Assembly: GCA_938044055.1 (NCBI GenBank)
Contig: CALIQO010000095.1
Span: 1-6,075, forward strand
Length of the DNA: 6,075 bases
Direction of reading: 5' to 3'
From: an uncultured Saprospiraceae bacterium
Lineage (GTDB): Bacteria; Bacteroidota; Bacteroidia; Chitinophagales; Saprospiraceae
Part shown: positions 1-6,075 of the stretch, in pieces
How positions within the stretch are numbered: the stretch's first letter is position 1
Layout: each line of letters begins with the position of its first letter
Program-made: the position numbers and the translations under genes
Notes under the pieces: generated by a model
What the model was told of the DNA's origin: nothing
Seen by the model: only the letters and a program-made list of their open reading frames with translations
Database searches by the model: none

Positions 1-2323
1 CATAGTAAAGTTTGGAACCCGATGATTCTGAAATAAAATTGAATTTCTGATCATTGGAGCTGGTTTCTACTTGGAATCTTTTAACCATGGTCCACCCTTT
101 TTCTCCATCATGATATACGACATTAATGGCTTGTGTCTCATCGTATCTACCGATGTAAACAACTTTATTGGTATCGTATTTTTTAGTTAAGTCGAGTTCG
201 TTGATTTCGTAGCTTCCTTCCTTATATATAACGAGGACATGCTGTCCTGTATCGAATGCGCCTAAGTATGTTCCTCTTTCTTCTTCGTTGAGGCGGCCAC
301 TTACTTCATCCATCCATACTTTCTGAGCCCCGAGGGTTGATTTTCCTAAAGCGACATGGCTTACCTTACGTACAGGATATCTAGTTACAATATTGCCTCC
401 AGCACCTCTGCCTTTAATACCTATCTCTGCAAAGTCAAAATCAAAAACTTTTTTCTTGGCCTTGCTGCCTGGAGATAACTGAAGGTTTACCGTTTCTTCT
501 TCACCATTGGGTTGGGCGGCGAAGTACAATACTTTACTTGCCTTGGCTCCCTTGGTTAAATCATATTCCTTATCTCTAGTTATTGATGTAATCTGAAATC
601 GCTTAGCCATTGCTCTTCCTGTTTTTCCATCTAGGTACATCATATTGTATGTGGTGCGATTGTCTCCTTTTTTCCATACTGCACAGTGTATGATATTCTT
701 CCCGACGAAGGTTTTATCGGCTATGCGGGTAACCTTGAATTTCCCATCTTTGGTAAAAGCTATAATGTCTGCAATGTCTGAACAATCACTTACGAATTCT
801 TCTTTCTTCATACCCATTCCTACGAAGCCTTCCTTGCGATTTACATAAAGCTTGGCATTGTTGTACACGACTTGCTGAACCTGTACTTTCTCGAATGATG
901 TTATTTCTGTTTTTCTTTCTTTCCCTTTGCCATACTTTTCTAGTAGACGCTCGAAATAGGCAATCGCATATTCAGTTAAGTGAGCCAAGTGATGCTTCAC
1001 CTCCTTTAGCTCTTCTTCAATCTTGGCGATGTTCTCATCGGCCTTAAAAGTATTGTATTTAGATATCCGCTTAATCTTAATTTCAGTCAGCTTGACGATG
1101 TCTTCTTCTGTTATATCGCGCATCATGACGATACGCTTTTCAGACTTACCTTTATTGTCACTGGGTGTAGCAACATATTTTTTCAGTCCTTTGTCTATGG
1201 TTTCTATGACAGCTTCCCATGTTTCACATTCTTCTATGTCTCGATAGATCCTATTCTCAATAAATATTTTTTCAAGGCTGGCCATGTGCCACTTCTCTTC
1301 GAGTTCTCCTTTACGGATTTCTAATTCCTGCCCCAGTAAGTCTCGGGTCTGGTGTGTTGAGTGTTCTAGTATATCAAGTACCGACAAGAAGTGAGGCTTG
1401 TTGTCTATAATGACACATGCATTGGGAGAGATAGATATCTGACAATTCGTAAATGCATATAGGGCATCTATGGTTACCTCAGGGGAAATGCCTGGGGCCA
1501 GTTGTAATTCTACTTCTACGAACTTAGACGTGTTGTCAATTACCTTTTTAATTTTTATTTGCCCTTTGTCGTTGGCCTTAAGGATACTTTCAATAAGGCT
1601 ATTTGTGGTGACTCCATAGGGTAGCTCCTTGACGAGTAAGGTGTTTTTGTCTTTTTGTTCTATTCTTGCTCGTACTTTAATCTTGCCACCACGCTTGCCA
1701 TTGTTGTATTCTGCTACGTCTATAAGTCCGCCTTGCTGGAAGTCTGGATAAATCTTAACTTTTTTTCCTTCTAGTATTTTTATCGAACTTTTGATGAGTT
1801 CGATGAAGTTGTGGGGCATGATCTTAGTAGAAAGTCCTACGGCGATTCCTTCTGCACCTTGTGATAGTAGAAGGGGAAACTTAACAGGAAGGGTTATTGG
1901 TTCATTTTTTCTTCCATCGTATGTCACTTGCCACTCGGTTGTCTGGGCATTAAAAACTACGTCCAGAGCAAATTTCGTTAATCGGGCTTCGATATATCTC
2001 GGAGCAGCAGAAGAGTCACCAGTAAATATGTCACCCCAATTTCCTTGGGTATCAATTAGAAGATCTTTCTGACCAACCTTGACAAGGGCATCACCGATTG
2101 CTGCATCTCCATGAGGATGATATTGCATGGTATTACCTATGATATTAGCTACCTTGTGGTACCGCCCATCATCTAGGGTCTTCATACTGTGAAGGATCCT
2201 CCTTTGTACGGGTTTAAAGCCGTCATTGATATTGGGTACAGCCCTTTCTAGAATTACATAAGAAGCATAATCCAGAAAATATTCTTTATACATACCCGAT
2301 AGGGTAATCACCTGATCTTCCAT
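1..2323 (-). CDS. parC: DNA topoisomerase IV subunit A (ParC), 3'-truncated by the window edge
   Basis: Breaking-and-rejoining subunit of the type IIA enzyme topoisomerase IV, which works with ParE to decatenate daughter chromosomes and relax supercoils in the cytoplasm. The frame is open from ATG at 2323 to the window edge (774 codons). An in-frame TAA lies two codons upstream of the ATG, so the start cannot be further out. Residues 1-115 hold the winged-helix core with HPHGD (69-73), QGNWGD (93-98) and APRY, whose Tyr110 (codon 1994-1996) is the catalytic tyrosine. GIAVG follows at 159-163. A long helical, charged coiled-coil arm covers roughly 320-465. From about 480 comes the beta-pinwheel C-terminal domain, with a degenerate GyrA-box-like GRGAGGN at 638-644 and no canonical QRRGGKG; this and the overall sequence favour ParC over GyrA. 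Bacteroidota ParC proteins are usually longer, so perhaps 100 residues lie outside. The gene is divergent from the ribonuclease gene, and parE is not directly upstream. Confidence 0.96.
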   Translation of the reverse strand, partial: MEDQVITLSGMYKEYFLDYASYVILERAVPNINDGFKPVQRRILHSMKTLDDGRYHKVANIIGNTMQYHPHGDAAIGDALVKVGQKDLLIDTQGNWGDIFTGDSSAAPRYIEARLTKFALDVVFNAQTTEWQVTYDGRKNEPITLPVKFPLLLSQGAEGIAVGLSTKIMPHNFIELIKSSIKILEGKKVKIYPDFQQGGLIDVAEYNNGKRGGKIKVRARIEQKDKNTLLVKELPYGVTTNSLIESILKANDKGQIKIKKVIDNTSKFVEVELQLAPGISPEVTIDALYAFTNCQISISPNACVIIDNKPHFLSVLDILEHSTHQTRDLLGQELEIRKGELEEKWHMASLEKIFIENRIYRDIEECETWEAVIETIDKGLKKYVATPSDNKGKSEKRIVMMRDITEEDIVKLTEIKIKRISKYNTFKADENIAKIEEELKEVKHHLAHLTEYAIAYFERLLEKYGKGKERKTEITSFEKVQVQQVVYNNAKLYVNRKEGFVGMGMKKEEFVSDCSDIADIIAFTKDGKFKVTRIADKTFVGKNIIHCAVWKKGDNRTTYNMMYLDGKTGRAMAKRFQITSITRDKEYDLTKGAKASKVLYFAAQPNGEEETVNLQLSPGSKAKKKVFDFDFAEIGIKGRGAGGNIVTRYPVRKVSHVALGKSTLGAQKVWMDEVSGRLNEEERGTYLGAFDTGQHVLVIYKEGSYEINELDLTKKYDTNKVVYIGRYDETQAINVVYHDGEKGWTMVKRFQVETSSNDQKFNFISESSGSKLYY

Positions 2324-2341
2324 CTCTTAAGATATTTGCCA

Positions 2342-2349
2342 CAAAAATA
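2342..2349 (-). promoter_or_regulatory. Possible -7 promoter element for parC
   Basis: Read on the minus strand, TATTTTTG matches the Bacteroidota -7 consensus TAnnTTTG exactly. It lies about 18 bases before the parC ATG, which would give a very short leader. No TTTG or TTG -33 element is found at the usual 17-23 base spacing; the nearest TTG is only 12 bases away. The region is AT-rich, so a chance match is possible. Confidence 0.3.
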
Positions 2350-2399
2350 GTAAAGATATGGCAACTTTTTTTAATGTGTCCCGGTATAGATTTTACTTA

Positions 2400-2430
2400 T
2401 TTGAATGTTGTGGCTCGGACAGAATATTTG
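2400..2430 (+). promoter_or_regulatory. Probable promoter of the beta-CASP ribonuclease gene
   Basis: TTTG at 2400-2403 is followed after exactly 19 bases by AATATTTG at 2423-2430. This fits the Bacteroidota primary sigma-factor pattern (TTTG at -33, TAnnTTTG at -7) with one mismatch, at the first T of the -7 box. Transcription would begin near 2435, upstream of both candidate starts of the downstream gene (2469 and 2553), so it does not decide between them. The call rests on consensus match only. Confidence 0.4.
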
Positions 2431-2456
2431 CCGTAAGGTAGACAGGAGAAAAGAAT

Positions 2457-2471
2457 AAGGGAGAAGAAATG
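2457..2471 (+). promoter_or_regulatory. Shine-Dalgarno-like sequence before an alternative ATG at 2469
   Basis: AAGGGAG (2457-2463) sits five bases before an ATG at 2469 that is in frame with the beta-CASP gene and would extend it by 28 residues. A second purine-rich stretch containing AGGAG lies at 2444-2448. Such a match would normally argue for 2469 as the start. However, Bacteroidota depend little on Shine-Dalgarno pairing, and the family fold begins at 2553. It is recorded because it is the main evidence against the chosen start. Confidence 0.35.
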
Positions 2472-2552
2472 GGTTTTAACGGACGATTTATGCAGACAAC
2501 TTTCCAGATGACGGAAGGCATTTTATATATTCACCCCCACAACGAAAAAATA

Positions 2553-3962
2553 ATGGAGATACAATTCTGTGGAGCAGCGAGGTATGTAACGGGTTCAAGC
2601 CACCTCATAATACTTGATGACGGATATAAAATATTACTTGATTGTGGCTTGTTTCAGGGCAAAGGCAAGCATGTATGGGAGCGAAACAATAGGTGGCACT
2701 TCAAGCCATCTGAGGTAGATGTCATGGTTCTTTCCCACGCACATATAGATCACTGTGGTCGAATCCCACAGTTGGTAAAAGATGGTTTTTCTGGTCAGAT
2801 ATACAGTACACATGCCAGTCGCAGTCTATGTGCAATTATGTTGCTTGATAGTGCTAAAATTCAAGAGCGCGATGTAGAATGGTACAATAAAAAATTGCTC
2901 AAGAAGAGAAAGAAAAAGAAAAGTCAATTCCGTGTTCCGCTATATAAGAGTAAACATGTGCAACCGGCAATGGAAGCATTTATAGGATGTGGATACGAGA
3001 GATGGATTAAAATCGATGATCGAGTAGAAGTGTTTTTCAGAGATGCAGGACATATTCTCGGGAGTAGTACGGTTACGCTCAAGGTTAAAGAAAATGGAAA
3101 AGAACACCTGATCGGATTTACGGGTGATATAGGTAGACCTAATCGACCTATCTTGAGAGATCCTGCTAAGATGCCTAAGGTAGATTACTTAATCTGTGAG
3201 TCGACTTATGGAGATAAAGTACATGAGTTGCCGCCCGAGCAATCAGAAAATTTCCTTCAAGTATTGCAGAAGACTTGCATAGAGAAAAAGGGTAAGTTAA
3301 TTATTCCAGCTTTTTCTGTCGGAAGGACACAAGAGATTGTGTATATGATGGATAAGATGGAATCAGCTGGCTTACTTCCTAAGATTCCTGTCTATGTGGA
3401 TAGTCCACTCGCGGTAAATGCAACACAAGTATTCGGCTCACATCCAGAATGTTATGACGATTCACTTAATGAGTATTTATTAATAGACGATAATCCATTT
3501 GGGTTTAATGATCTAAATTATGTGAGGTCGGTTGAAGAGTCTAAGGCCATCAATGCTTCTCAGGAACCTTGTGTTATCATCAGTTCTTCTGGTATGATGA
3601 ATGCAGGTAGGGTCCGGCATCATTTGTTTAACAACATAGAAGATCCTAAGTGTACTTTCCTAATTGTGGGATATTGTTCGCCAGATACTGCAGGGGGTAT
3701 GCTGAGAAATGGAGTAGAAACCTTAAAAATTTTCGGAGAATGGAAGGTAGTGAAAGCAGAAATAGAAGTCATGGATTCCTTTTCAGCGCACGGTGATCAG
3801 GTTGAAATGTATGAATTCATCAAGAATCAGAAGAAATCTGCGAAGAAAGTATTCCTTGTTCACGGTGAGCTTGATACTCAGTTGAAGTTTAAATCTTTCT
3901 TGAAAGACAAAGGGTTCAAGGGGATTGAGATTCCAGAGGAAGGGCAGATCATTAAGTTGTGA
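2553..3962 (+). CDS. MBL-fold/beta-CASP ribonuclease-like protein (CPSF-73/YSH1 family)
   Basis: Predicted zinc-dependent RNA endo/exonuclease of the metallo-beta-lactamase beta-CASP family, related to bacterial TTHA0252-like proteins and eukaryotic CPSF-73; acts in the cytoplasm. Numbered from the ATG at 2553 (469 residues), the MBL metal ligands are all visible: Asp30 in LLDCG, HAHIDH at 62-67, His167 in DAGHILGS, Asp192 in GFTGDIG. The beta-CASP motifs follow: A, Glu216 in ESTYGD; B, His413 in SFSAHGD; C, His437 in LVHGE. His at motif C is typical of RNA-acting members, whereas DNA-acting Artemis-type members have Val. SSSGMMNAGR (343-352) is also typical. A lysine-rich stretch (113-125) lies in an insertion between MBL motifs 2 and 3. 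I chose 2553 because the conserved first strand (MEIQFCGAARYVTGSS) begins there, after an A-rich stretch. An in-frame ATG at 2469 would add 28 residues that I do not recognise as conserved. The true RNA substrate is unknown. Confidence 0.94.
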   Translation: MEIQFCGAARYVTGSSHLIILDDGYKILLDCGLFQGKGKHVWERNNRWHFKPSEVDVMVLSHAHIDHCGRIPQLVKDGFSGQIYSTHASRSLCAIMLLDSAKIQERDVEWYNKKLLKKRKKKKSQFRVPLYKSKHVQPAMEAFIGCGYERWIKIDDRVEVFFRDAGHILGSSTVTLKVKENGKEHLIGFTGDIGRPNRPILRDPAKMPKVDYLICESTYGDKVHELPPEQSENFLQVLQKTCIEKKGKLIIPAFSVGRTQEIVYMMDKMESAGLLPKIPVYVDSPLAVNATQVFGSHPECYDDSLNEYLLIDDNPFGFNDLNYVRSVEESKAINASQEPCVIISSSGMMNAGRVRHHLFNNIEDPKCTFLIVGYCSPDTAGGMLRNGVETLKIFGEWKVVKAEIEVMDSFSAHGDQVEMYEFIKNQKKSAKKVFLVHGELDTQLKFKSFLKDKGFKGIEIPEEGQIIKL

Positions 3963-4068
3963 TGGAAATAATTGTTCTTAATCCGCCTCATGAATAAGAG
4001 CGGAATATACCAGTCTGATGCATTAAATTCTTGCTCTTATCGGTGTATTGAAAAACCCATCTCATAGA

Positions 4069-4094
4069 ATGGAATAGAATATTCGTGATTCCAT
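4069..4094. repeat. Compact dyad, possible hairpin or operator
   Basis: Seven-base arms ATGGAAT (4069-4075) and ATTCCAT (4088-4094) flank a 12-base spacer that itself contains the palindrome GAATATTC (4077-4084). It lies just upstream of the weak promoter-like element before the DinB gene and about 107 bases past the ribonuclease stop. It could be a transcript-end hairpin or a protein-binding site. The lack of a following T-run weakens the terminator reading. Confidence 0.35.
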
Positions 4095-4095
4095 G

Positions 4096-4126
4096 TTTAT
4101 GATTTCTTTAAATTCTTAATACTTTG
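4096..4126 (+). promoter_or_regulatory. Weak promoter-like element before the DinB gene
   Basis: TACTTTG at 4120-4126 resembles the Bacteroidota -7 element TAnnTTTG but is one base short. TTTA at 4096-4099, 20 bases upstream, is a one-mismatch -33 box. Start of transcription would be near 4132, leaving a leader of about 40 bases before the ATG at 4172. This also explains the TTG at 4124 as promoter sequence and not a start codon. Confidence 0.25.
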
Positions 4127-4171
4127 ATTTTAAGGGGATTATTCCCATATTTCTCGTATAAATCACCAAGC

Positions 4172-4798
4172 ATGAAAAATAGAAGAAAATTTATCCAGGC
4201 GTGCGGAGTAGCAGCTGTGTCAACTACTGTCCTTAAAGCTGCGCCGATGGTACCTATTTATTATAGTCAGACAGACAACATCAATGAAGTGGGCCCTAAG
4301 ACTGGATATACACCACAAGTAGGAACCCTCGTAAGTATGCTTAACTGGATGAGGAGTGCCATCTTGAATCCAGTGAGGGGGTTGAGTGTAAAAGAACTTG
4401 ATTTTATACTTGACGATAATGCCAATAGTATAGGAGGTATGCTTTTACATCTTGCGGCAACAGAGCGGTTTTATCAGCTGCACACATTCGATGGGCGATC
4501 CTGGGGAGACTGGCCGGCAGAAGATGATAAACGATTTTCTGCTGCGATGTCACTAGGTGATCGCGGGAGAGCAGAAATAAAAGGAAATAATCTTAACTAC
4601 TACTTAGATACCCTAGAAGAAGTCAGAGCGATAACGCTTAGGGAGTTGGCAACTAGAGACGATGAATGGTTATTAAGTGTAGACAATAACTGGTACTGGG
4701 GCCCTACCAATAATTATTGTAAATGGTTTCATGTAGTGGAGCATGAGTCCAATCACAATGGCCAGATTAAGCTTATAAAGAGTAGGATTACGGTGTAG
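4172..4798 (+). CDS. DinB-superfamily protein with twin-arginine signal peptide
   Basis: A 208-residue protein of the DinB/YfiT-like four-helix-bundle superfamily, whose members commonly bind a divalent metal through three histidines. Likely ligands are His93 (in GGMLLHLAATERF) and His191 and His195 (in HVVEHESNHNGQI), the HxxxH arrangement typical of the fold; His187 is nearby. The N-terminus (MKNRRKFIQ, then an Ala/Val/Thr-rich stretch to about residue 24) reads as a Tat signal: NRRKFIQ against the S/TRRxFLK consensus. This predicts export of a folded, metal-loaded protein to the periplasm. The start at 4172 puts the signal at the true N-terminus; an in-frame TTG at 4124 would add 16 residues ahead of it and is unlikely. 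The C-terminal part is rich in Trp and Tyr. The enzymatic activity is unknown: some superfamily members are thiol-S-transferases, and others have no known reaction. It stands alone between two gaps of more than 170 bases. Confidence 0.86.
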   Translation: MKNRRKFIQACGVAAVSTTVLKAAPMVPIYYSQTDNINEVGPKTGYTPQVGTLVSMLNWMRSAILNPVRGLSVKELDFILDDNANSIGGMLLHLAATERFYQLHTFDGRSWGDWPAEDDKRFSAAMSLGDRGRAEIKGNNLNYYLDTLEEVRAITLRELATRDDEWLLSVDNNWYWGPTNNYCKWFHVVEHESNHNGQIKLIKSRITV

Positions 4799-4973
4799 TC
4801 GTACAAGAAAAGTATACTTCATTGTTTTAATTAACGGACTATATCCTTACAGAGCGGAAACAAGTACCCTTACATTTCGTGATTTACATTGCACTTAATA
4901 CTTAAAATTCGCAATTGTAATGGAGAGATGAAATAAATGTCTTAATTATGCTGCAAGAATGAAGTAAATCTAT
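4799..4973. other. Intergenic region before the lipoprotein gene
   Basis: This AT-rich gap of 175 bases has no credible gene. Apart from the TTACA cluster, I see only a one-mismatch -7-like TAATTATG at 4943-4950 with no -33 partner at the right spacing. No clear ribosome binding site precedes the ATG at 4974, as is common in Bacteroidota, and no T-run terminator follows the DinB stop. Confidence 0.5.
4845..4920. repeat. Cluster of TTACA repeats with an imperfect dyad
   Basis: CCTTACA occurs at 4845-4851 and 4868-4874 (23 bases apart). TTACATT occurs at 4870-4876 and 4884-4890 (14 bases apart). TTACATTGC (4884-4892) pairs with GCAATTGTAA (4911-4920) as an imperfect dyad with one bulged base. 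The cluster sits between the DinB stop and the lipoprotein start, where a regulator site or RNA hairpin would be plausible. AT-rich DNA yields short repeats easily, so this is weak. Confidence 0.25.
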
Positions 4974-6075
4974 ATGATAGTAAGATACTTTTCGATCTTA
5001 TTCATAGTTCTTTTTTTATCCGCCTGTACAGGATTAGATACAGATGGTGGATTCCATCTAGAAGAAAAAGAACGTCAGATTGCTTTTCCTATTTTTAAAA
5101 GTACCCTCAGTATTCAAGCTATACAAGACAATTCTGATGCAGATGCTAGAGTAGAAATAGATGCAGAAGGTAGGGTTACTCTTATCTACAATGGAGAGGT
5201 GGTTACGAGGACAAGCGAAGAAATTTTCCAACCAGTTCCAGGGATTATCGAAATACCGATTCTAGATTCTGTATTTTCTGTGCCCTTGCCCTTAGACGAT
5301 GGATTGATTCTCGAGGAAGCCATTATGGGCAATACCAACGTCTACTTCAGATGGACTTCGTCTTTCCGTGAAGATGTTGCCATCCATCTAGAAGTACCGC
5401 AGCTTATGAAAGATGGAGAAGTTTTCAGCCAAGACTTTTTAATAGAAGGACTGGCAGAAGGAACCAATGTAATCCGATCTCCAGACATATCTCTTGAAGA
5501 CTACATCCTTATACCAGATGATGGAAGTGTCACATACATCTACCAAGCTCGATTACCAGATGGGACTCCAGTAGTCATGGAGAATGGAAGCATGGGCTTC
5601 GATTTTTTAGATTTTAAGTTTGTGGTTGGTAATTTCGGTCAGCGAAATTTTGACATCAGTGGTGACATTATTACTGTTGATTTATTCAACAACTGGGTGT
5701 CGGGCGGAATCCAGTTTCAAGATCCACAGTTGAGATTATCAGTAGACAACAGTTTCGGGATGCCTACTAGGTCTCAAGTGAACCAGCTCGATGTAGAAAC
5801 ACTGGATGGTAGAATATTGACCTTAGAAAGTCCATTGCTGGATGCAGGTCTTGGCTTTGATTTTCCAGATCTAGATCAAGTAGGTGAGGTTTTCAATACG
5901 ACCTATACATTTGACCAGAGCAATTCTAATCTCAAGGCATTGTTCGAGGATAAGGCCGTAAGGGTTATCTATGATGTCGATGCAATTGTAAACCCAGACT
6001 TACCTATTCCTACTGGTTTTTTTAAAGACGACAGTTTTTTCTCCATAGACTTCGGATTGGTGCTTCCCCTCATAG
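4974..6075 (+). CDS. Putative lipoprotein of unknown function, 3'-truncated
   Basis: The frame is open from ATG at 4974 to the window edge (367 codons); an in-frame TAA at 4965-4967 rules out an earlier start. The first 17 residues form a signal peptide (basic Arg4, then a hydrophobic run) ending in the lipobox LSAC, so Cys18 should be lipidated. The residues after it (TGLDTDGG) include two aspartates, which may favour outer-membrane placement in Bacteroidota, though the rule differs between species. The rest is acidic and beta-rich, with no membrane segment or catalytic motif that I recognise. Around 210-270, segments such as DISGDIITVDLF and DPQLRLSVDNSFGMP look like strands of an Ig-like or LEA/WHy-like sandwich, but this is only a resemblance. 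No frameshift is seen. I cannot name its family or function, and its C-terminus is not in the window. It probably has its own promoter because of the 175-base gap upstream. Confidence 0.82.
   Translation, partial: MIVRYFSILFIVLFLSACTGLDTDGGFHLEEKERQIAFPIFKSTLSIQAIQDNSDADARVEIDAEGRVTLIYNGEVVTRTSEEIFQPVPGIIEIPILDSVFSVPLPLDDGLILEEAIMGNTNVYFRWTSSFREDVAIHLEVPQLMKDGEVFSQDFLIEGLAEGTNVIRSPDISLEDYILIPDDGSVTYIYQARLPDGTPVVMENGSMGFDFLDFKFVVGNFGQRNFDISGDIITVDLFNNWVSGGIQFQDPQLRLSVDNSFGMPTRSQVNQLDVETLDGRILTLESPLLDAGLGFDFPDLDQVGEVFNTTYTFDQSNSNLKALFEDKAVRVIYDVDAIVNPDLPIPTGFFKDDSFFSIDFGLVLPLI

Larger units (their letters stand above)
3963..4171. other. Intergenic region between the ribonuclease and DinB genes
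   Basis: About 200 AT-rich bases with no credible gene. It contains an 8-base inverted repeat with a long spacer (ATAAGAGC 3994-4001, GCTCTTAT 4033-4040), a compact dyad (4069-4094) and a weak promoter-like element (4096-4126). No hairpin followed by a T-run, as expected of an intrinsic terminator, is visible. Confidence 0.6.

Noticed and set aside
645..2072. Plus-strand open frames at 645-848, 1023-1247 and 1791-2072
   Set aside because: All three lie opposite the intact parC frame and their translations have no recognisable features; they are antisense shadows of parC.
1..2323. The minus-strand gene as gyrA
   Set aside because: The N-terminal sequence, the missing canonical GyrA box and the degenerate pinwheel turn fit Bacteroidota ParC better.
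3994..4040. Inverted repeat ATAAGAGC / GCTCTTAT as a terminator of the ribonuclease gene
   Set aside because: The 31-base spacer is long, the arms are only 8 bases, and no T-run follows; an intrinsic terminator is not supported.
4124..4171. TTG at 4124 as the start of the DinB gene
   Set aside because: It would place 16 unrelated residues ahead of a proper Tat signal, and the TTG is part of a promoter-like element; ATG at 4172 is the better start.
1..6075. A previously undescribed system, mobile element, CRISPR array or RNA gene
   Set aside because: Every coding stretch is a known family or a single lipoprotein; no regular repeat-spacer array, transposase, integrase, tRNA-like or rRNA-like sequence was seen, and the genes do not form a functional cassette.

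Overview
The window looks like ordinary chromosomal DNA from a member of the Bacteroidota (Bacteroidetes). The grounds are a Bacteroidota-type topoisomerase IV subunit A, weak or absent Shine-Dalgarno sequences at most starts, A-rich start contexts, promoter-like TTTG / TAnnTTTG elements, and a lipoprotein with a Bacteroidota-style signal. The protein sequences recall the Saprospiraceae/Lewinella group, but that is an impression from memory and not a tested placement.

Layout from left to right: (1) positions 1-2323, minus strand, hold most of parC, cut off by the left edge; (2) positions 2324-2468 form a short divergent intergenic region with likely promoters for both sides; (3) a plus-strand MBL-fold/beta-CASP ribonuclease-like gene ends at 3962; (4) a gap of about 200 bases contains a small dyad and a weak promoter-like element; (5) positions 4172-4798 encode a DinB-superfamily protein with a twin-arginine signal peptide; (6) a 175-base gap carries short TTACA repeats; (7) position 4974 to the right edge holds the 5' part of an unrecognised lipoprotein gene.

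The genes do not form an evident pathway. ParC acts on chromosome topology (decatenation), the beta-CASP protein probably acts in RNA processing or decay, and the last two products are predicted to leave the cytoplasm (one by Tat, one as a lipoprotein). The three plus-strand genes are separated by gaps of more than 170 bases and are probably transcribed independently. I found no mobile element, CRISPR array, tRNA, rRNA, defence cassette or phage gene, and nothing that amounts to a new system. The points worth a second look are modest: the start choice of the beta-CASP gene, its lysine-rich insertion, the exported DinB protein, the Ala-Ala pair in the ParC quinolone region, and the uncharacterised lipoprotein.
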